64,000 bases of DNA. It comes from Undaria pinnatifida. Lineage: Eukaryota; Sar; Phaeophyceae; Laminariales; Alariaceae. The translations under genes were made by a program, and so were the position numbers. Positions 23,301 through 29,604 of this stretch are shown one piece after another (position 1 is the first letter of the stretch; the number at the start of each line of letters is the position of its first letter). The notes under the pieces were generated by a model. The model had not been told where the DNA came from and ran no database searches. It was given only the letters and a program-made list of their open reading frames with translations. The DNA lies in NCBI GenBank assembly GCA_012845835.1, contig JABAKD010000003.1:3220212-3284211 (forward strand). The letters run 5' to 3'.

Positions 23301-26300
23301 GGGCTTTCCGTAACCGCCGTGGAAGCGTCGGCCGAGGAGGGGACAGGCAGATTCGTCCCTTGGGAAGGGGTGCAGGCCCTGGGCGCTGCCATGTCTTTGC
23401 TGGGCGGCGGCGCCGGCGTATCGGGGGAGGTGCGTTGTGAATTATCATCAGAGCTTTCACGGGTCACAATGCGGCCCGTAGGCCAGGTCTCGACGGTTTC
23501 AAAATGTCGCGGGTCGGGTCGGGTCGGATCATCCTGACCTGGCCCGACCCGCGAGGGTTGACCCGACCGATGAAAAGCTGTGGTTATTGCGCCCAGTTTT
23601 CGTCTTTGGACGTGCCACCGCCCCCCCCCCCAACCCCACCCCCACCCCGGTCATCCCTCCGTTCCTCTCTGTGATTTTGTATGAATCCTAAAGGCAGCTC
23701 AGTTGTAAGATAGACGATTTTTCGGTGATAACTCGTCTTTTCGAGCTGCGTGTCACCCCATCCCCCACCCACCCGCCCGCCACCCGACTCCCTCTCTTCC
23801 CCGCTGTAGTTTGTGTTTCTTGCGTTGTCGATGCCCTTGTTGGGTTTTATGATCCAGAAAAAAAAAGCGACAAAAAGGAAGAACTAAGGTCTGTTCCTTT
23901 ACCCTTGTCGCTGTTTCCCTTGCCTCACCCTCCCTCTCCCGCTGTGCTCGATGTGCGCCTGTTTTTTTTTTTTGCGCCAGTCTTGACCCGATAATCGAAT
24001 TTTTCCAACCGAATTTTTCCAACTGACTGTTTTTTTTTTTTTTTCGTCAGTCTTGGCCCGATAATCGAATTTTTCCAACCGACCACGTACCAGGTGTCAT
24101 CGAAGGTTGTCACCCCTCCCCTCCGAACACTGTTTCCCTTTCCCTCGCCCTCTACCTTGCACGCTTACCTCCCCTTATCCTTAGCGTCTTTCCTGCGCCT
24201 GACATGCCCTTGTTTTTCTTTGTTCATGCTTTTTGGTTTGCGGCAGTCTTACTCCATGATTGACGGCAGCCGCGGCATGCAGACACTTTTGGTGAAAGCT
24301 TCGGCCATCACTGACACGAGGTCTGCCAACAATGTCCTTCACTTCATCAACGACTCTGAGTTCAGGTGCGAGAAGCAAGGGGGGTGGGATGGGGGCCGTG
24401 TAGCGCTGTTGTGAATGATCCGGTCCTCTTGGTGGAGGTTTTGGTGTATGACTGGAAGTTTACGGTTAACTGGACATCCGTTTTTGTGGAAAAATTCCTT
24501 GGAATTAGTGCAGGAAGGGGGTTGGGGCTCTAAAGGGGTTGAATCTGAACTTGTGGTTGAAGTTTTTTATTTTCTTCACCTTGTCTAGCCCTTTACACGT
24601 GCCATTCCTCGCCCTCACCCTCACCCTTACCCACCCCTCTACCCCCAACCCATGACCTCTCTCTCACCCCTACCCTTACCCACCCCCTTCCCATTACCGA
24701 TACCCATACCCTTACCCTTTCCCTTCCCGTTTCCCTTCCCGTTTCCCCTACCCACACCTTACCTTCACCCCTACCCTTCCCTTTACGCTTACCCATTCCC
24801 CTACGCTAACCCTTGCCCGTACCCTTACCCTCACCCTTACCCTTGCCCATACCCTTACCCCTACCGTTACCCTAACTCTCGCCCTTACTCTTACGCTTAC
24901 CCTTACCCTTCCCATTCCCCTCGCCTTTACCCGTTCTCCTACCCCCTACCTTCGCTTTCACCCATACTCTCATCCTTGCCCTTACCCACCCCCCTACCCT
25001 TCCCTTTTCCCTCACCTTCACCCCTACCCTTCCCCCTACCATACCCTTCTCATTACCCTACCCTTCTCATTACCTTACCCATACCCCTACCCTTGCTATT
25101 ACCCTTCCCCATTTCCTTGCCCTTCCCGTTACCCTTGCCTTTGCCCATTCCTCTACCCCTATCCTACCCTTCCATTACTCTCACCCTTACCCTTACCCAC
25201 CCGTCCCCTTTCCCATCCCCCCACCCTCCCAATTACCCTTAACCATTCCCCGACCCTTCCCATTGTCCTTACCCTTACCCAATCCACCGCCCTTCCCATG
25301 AAGGAACCAAGGCTGAGGCCAAACTACATTTATTACTGTATTACACTATTCATAGGGCGGTACTCTGCGACACGACTGCAATATACCGCAGTACGCAAGA
25401 TATGTCGTACATCACACTCCAAAACAAACGAAGTTTCGTACGCACCCATTACCCTTACCCGTTCCCCTACCCTACCCTACCCTACCCTACCCTACCCTAC
25501 CCTACCCTACCCAAACTCTTACCCTTACCCTTACCCTTACCCGTGCCTTGGCCTTTTACCCTTAGCCGTACCCATACCGTACCCTTCTGATCACCCTTGC
25601 CCTGGATGTTGCTGGCAGGCCCGCTGTGTCTCGGTACCGCGTGTGTTCGGAAGGGTTGCTGATCGACGTACCTGCTGCGTTGGTGGACGAGCGGATGGAG
25701 GACTTGACGAGGAGGAATGTGAGGAAGTGGAGCAGCTGGGTTTAGTCTTATTCGCGCTGATGGTGGTGGTGGCGCGAGTAGTGGTGGTGGTTGGTGGTGG
25801 CTAGTCTTGGGGGCGAGTGGGTTTGTTCGATGTGGCAGCGGTGGTGGTGATGGGGGGGGGTGGCGTTGGCTTGGGTTGGTTGCAGCTACAAGTAGTTTTA
25901 GAGAGTTTGTACTATGTTAGTACCGCAGGTCTTGTGTGGGATGATGTTGGTCAGCAAAGTCAGACGAGTTTTCCTTTTTTGTTGGTAATGTTTAGTTTCA
26001 GTTTTGATGTCCAATATTTCAGGACTTGTACCGTATTGTTTTGCCTGCCGGTTGGTGCTGGTGCCCGCTGCCTTGGTGATGGAGAGGATCGAGAAATTGA
26101 CAAGGCGGGATGCAAACAAGGGGAGAAAATGGGTTTGTTCATTGTGGTGGCGGTAGTTGGGGAGGGGGGAGAGCGGGCTTGACGCAGCGGAATGTGAGGA
26201 AATGGAGTCTAGTGACTTTGTTCGCTGCATTGGTGTTCGTGATCTTATTGTTTGCCCTAGTTTTTTTCACCTGCTCATGAGTGTTGACGCGTGTGCCGTT

Positions 26301-27380
26301 TGAAGCTAACTCTCGCCTCCCTCCCTCCCTCCCTCCCTCCCTTCCTCCCTCCCTCCCTCCCTCCCTCCCTCCCCCCCTGCCCCCCTTCAACGTTAACCTG
26401 TTCCTTCAACGTTCACCCGTTGTCACGGTTGTGATGGTTATGGTGCAACAGGATGCGTTGAGCTCGGGTTCAATGCCACACAGGGCCTTCGATGGGATGG
26501 AGGCGAGTTAAATGCGGGCACCTCTCTTTCACCCTCTTAGCGCTGCACTCCCGACGCCACGAAAAAACACTTAGAATGAGAATAGGATAGTTGATGAAGT
26601 TTGGAAAAGTTGGTACTGAATGCACTGCCGATGTGAGGACAAAACGCTTGGAATTGGAGTAGGGTCATTGATGAAGTTGGAAAAGTTGGGAGGGATTGAA
26701 CGCCGGGTATGAGGACGAAACACTTGAAAATAGACTAAGATATTTGATGGGAGTTTGAAAAGTCTGTACTGCTCTCCCTATCTAGGTACTACATAGGTAC
26801 AAAACACTTGGAAGTAGGCTGTAGTCTTTTTGGCACTGCTTTCTCGTTAGACGGGGACAAAGCACCTGGATTTAGTCTGGGATCGTCGGTGGAGTTGGAG
26901 AAGCTACACGGTAGTACTGCGCTCCCGATATAGGTGCAAAACGCTTGGAGTTTGGCTTACGGTAGTGAGTCGGAGCCGAATCGGAGCCGATTCACGCAGT
27001 TAGTAGGGGCAATTTGAATCGGAATCGGAATCGGCAAATCGGGATTTTTTTGAACCGATCTTTTGCCAGTCACATCGGTTGTTGCTGCCCTAGAAAATAC
27101 TCAATTTTGCTCGGATTACGATGAGAATTTAAGCCAAATGGCCAGAAATTCGCTCCTGTTGTAGTATGGACATTCCGTATCGACACGAGATGTATCGTCC
27201 CCCAACCGAGCGATTGCAATCGTCGGTTTTTCCCAATCGGAAATGCCGAAATGACTGTTTTCAGCCGTCTTTTAGCCTTGACCGTAAACTCAACCAACCG
27301 AACGAGAGCACGAATGAATCTAGGGTCAACCCTACCACTGAAGGTGTCTGATGGCCTCCTGTAAGAGTATGGACATCGAA

Positions 27381-27425
<45 letters not shown>

Positions 27426-29569
27426 CGTTGTTGTTCTCGCATTAACTCGCATAATCAAGTCCGTGGTCACAGGACAGGCTCCAGTCACTCTGAAGCTGAG
27501 GAATACCCCAGGGAAAAAACACAAACAAACCAAAGGTGGTACACGCAAATATCACAGCTGACGCAATTCATGCCTCCACCAGAAACATATAAAAGTGAAG
27601 TCGGGAGTCAGCCTACGATGTGCCAGGCCCATACTGGTGCATACGTCTCACTACTCTCGCCTGGAAAAACCGACTATACCGCTTGCCACCCAAAAAAGAC
27701 TACCACGTGTATATTGCACGTAGTACCCAACACTACGCATACGCACGACAGACGCGAGTCAATTGGAAAAAAGAAACAAAGAAAAGAAAAGAAGATAATC
27801 TAAAGGAAATGTATCGTCCCCCAACCGAGCCATTGTAATCGTCGTTGTATTTTTTCGTCAGTTTTTTCCCAATCTGAACTGCCAAAATGTGTTTTTTTTT
27901 TTCAGCGCTCTCTCTCATGGCCTTTACCTGTAAGAAAAATTGAACACCAGCCAATCAAACGGATGAAATAACCCAACCCTGCCACTAAAGGGGTCTGATA
28001 CCCCTCTGATACCCCCCTTCAGTACACATTATGGACGCCGAATGTATCGTCCAACACCCGAGCGATTGAAGAGCCGTCATTTTTTTTTGGTGGTCAGTTT
28101 TTTTTTTTCCCCAATCTTACAGCGCGCCAAGATTGCGTTTTTTTTTCAACCCTGTTTTTTTTCCCAATCTGAAGTGCCCAGAAGATGTTTTTCAACCCTC
28201 GTACGAAGTATATAGCCCTTGATACCACGAAATCAACCAACCAGCTAACCGAGCGGACAGACGGACGAAACGAACGAACCTTACCCTGGTAACCCTACTA
28301 CCGAGCGGACGGACGGACGGACGAAACGAAAGAACCTTACCCTGCTCATCCTACTGCCGAGCGGACAGACGGACGAACGAACGAACAAATCTTACCCTGC
28401 TAATCGTACTGTTGTTGCAGGTGTCCATTCCCGATGAAGTCACGGGAGCGCTCGACACACGAGGGGGGTCTTACGACTCCTTCACCACAGGAAGAGGAGG
28501 AGGCGGTGGCCGCGGAGGTGGCAGGGGTGGGGGTCGCGGAGGCCGGTATGGGGGAGGGGGGTACCAGGGGAGAGGCGGAGGTGGGGGAAGAGGATACGGA
28601 GGTGGGGGGTATGGAGGCGGAGGTGGGGGATATGGAGGCGGAGGTGGGGGATATGGAGGCGGAGGTGGGGGGTATGGGGGCGGGGGCGGCCAAGGTGGTG
28701 AGAGGTGAGGCACGGGGTACGATGATATATAGGGGTATTAATAGCATTTTTTTGCCCAATAATAGCTATTAGTTTTGTTTGGCCTCCGACAATATAGCGC
28801 GCAGTAGATGTCGTTCAGGTGTATATCGAATATCGAATATCGAACGTCCTTCTGTAAGGCGGTAGTGTCTCTCCTATGAATTGAGCCTCTGCCAAGTGAT
28901 AGTTGTGGTTGACGGGGTTTTTCCCCTGTTGAACCTCTCGAACTGAGGAATTACCAACCAAACAGCGTTGGAATGCTGTTGCTTGCTTTTTTTTTTACGT
29001 GATTTTTTTAAAACACCTAGAGGACACGGGGTCGTTCGTGCGTTTAGTTGCACTTTTTTTTTTTTCCCAAAACGCCTCTTTTGAAACATGCCTTCTTTTT
29101 CCCCATTCCCCTCGCCATTGGACAGGGATCTCCCCCCTCCCTCCCTTTTTCCTATTTTTTTTTTTCTGAAGCCAACACCCTTCACGTCGCCTTTTTCCTT
29201 CCATCGCTGTTTGACAGGAACGTCTTCCTCCTCCCCCCCCCCCCCCGAAGGTCTATGGTCATGCGACTACGGCCATTCATGAATATCGAGTACACCCCTT
29301 CCCGAAATCAGCACCCCTCAGCAAGTTGCCAACCTGTGCCCCTGCACCACCACACACACCCCCTAAAACCCCAATCCTTTGTTTTTCTGTGTCCCATCGC
29401 CGTTATACAGTGGTCTCCTGCTCCCCCCCCCCCCCCCCCCCCCCCGTCTCTCTTCGCGAAATCGAGCTTGAAAACGAAGGCCCTTTGCCGTTCATCCATA
29501 TGCCTTTTAATGAAAGCCAACTTGTTTGTTCGGCCTTCCCCTCCCCGTTTATACAGGCGTCTCTTCTCC

Positions 29570-29604
<35 letters not shown>

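Noticed and set aside
24652-25242. A 196-codon Pro/Tyr/Leu-rich open frame
   Set aside because: It is the CCCTTA-type low-complexity array inside helicase intron 14.
24600-25592. Possible interstitial telomere
   Set aside because: The units are CCCTTA, CCCTAC and CCCATT variants rather than a clean CCCTAA array, and the tract lies inside an intron.
28434-28772. Alternative frames across the helicase RGG tail
   Set aside because: They are shadows of the G-rich coding repeat; only one frame matches the exon phases and gives the GYGG/RGG tail expected for the family.
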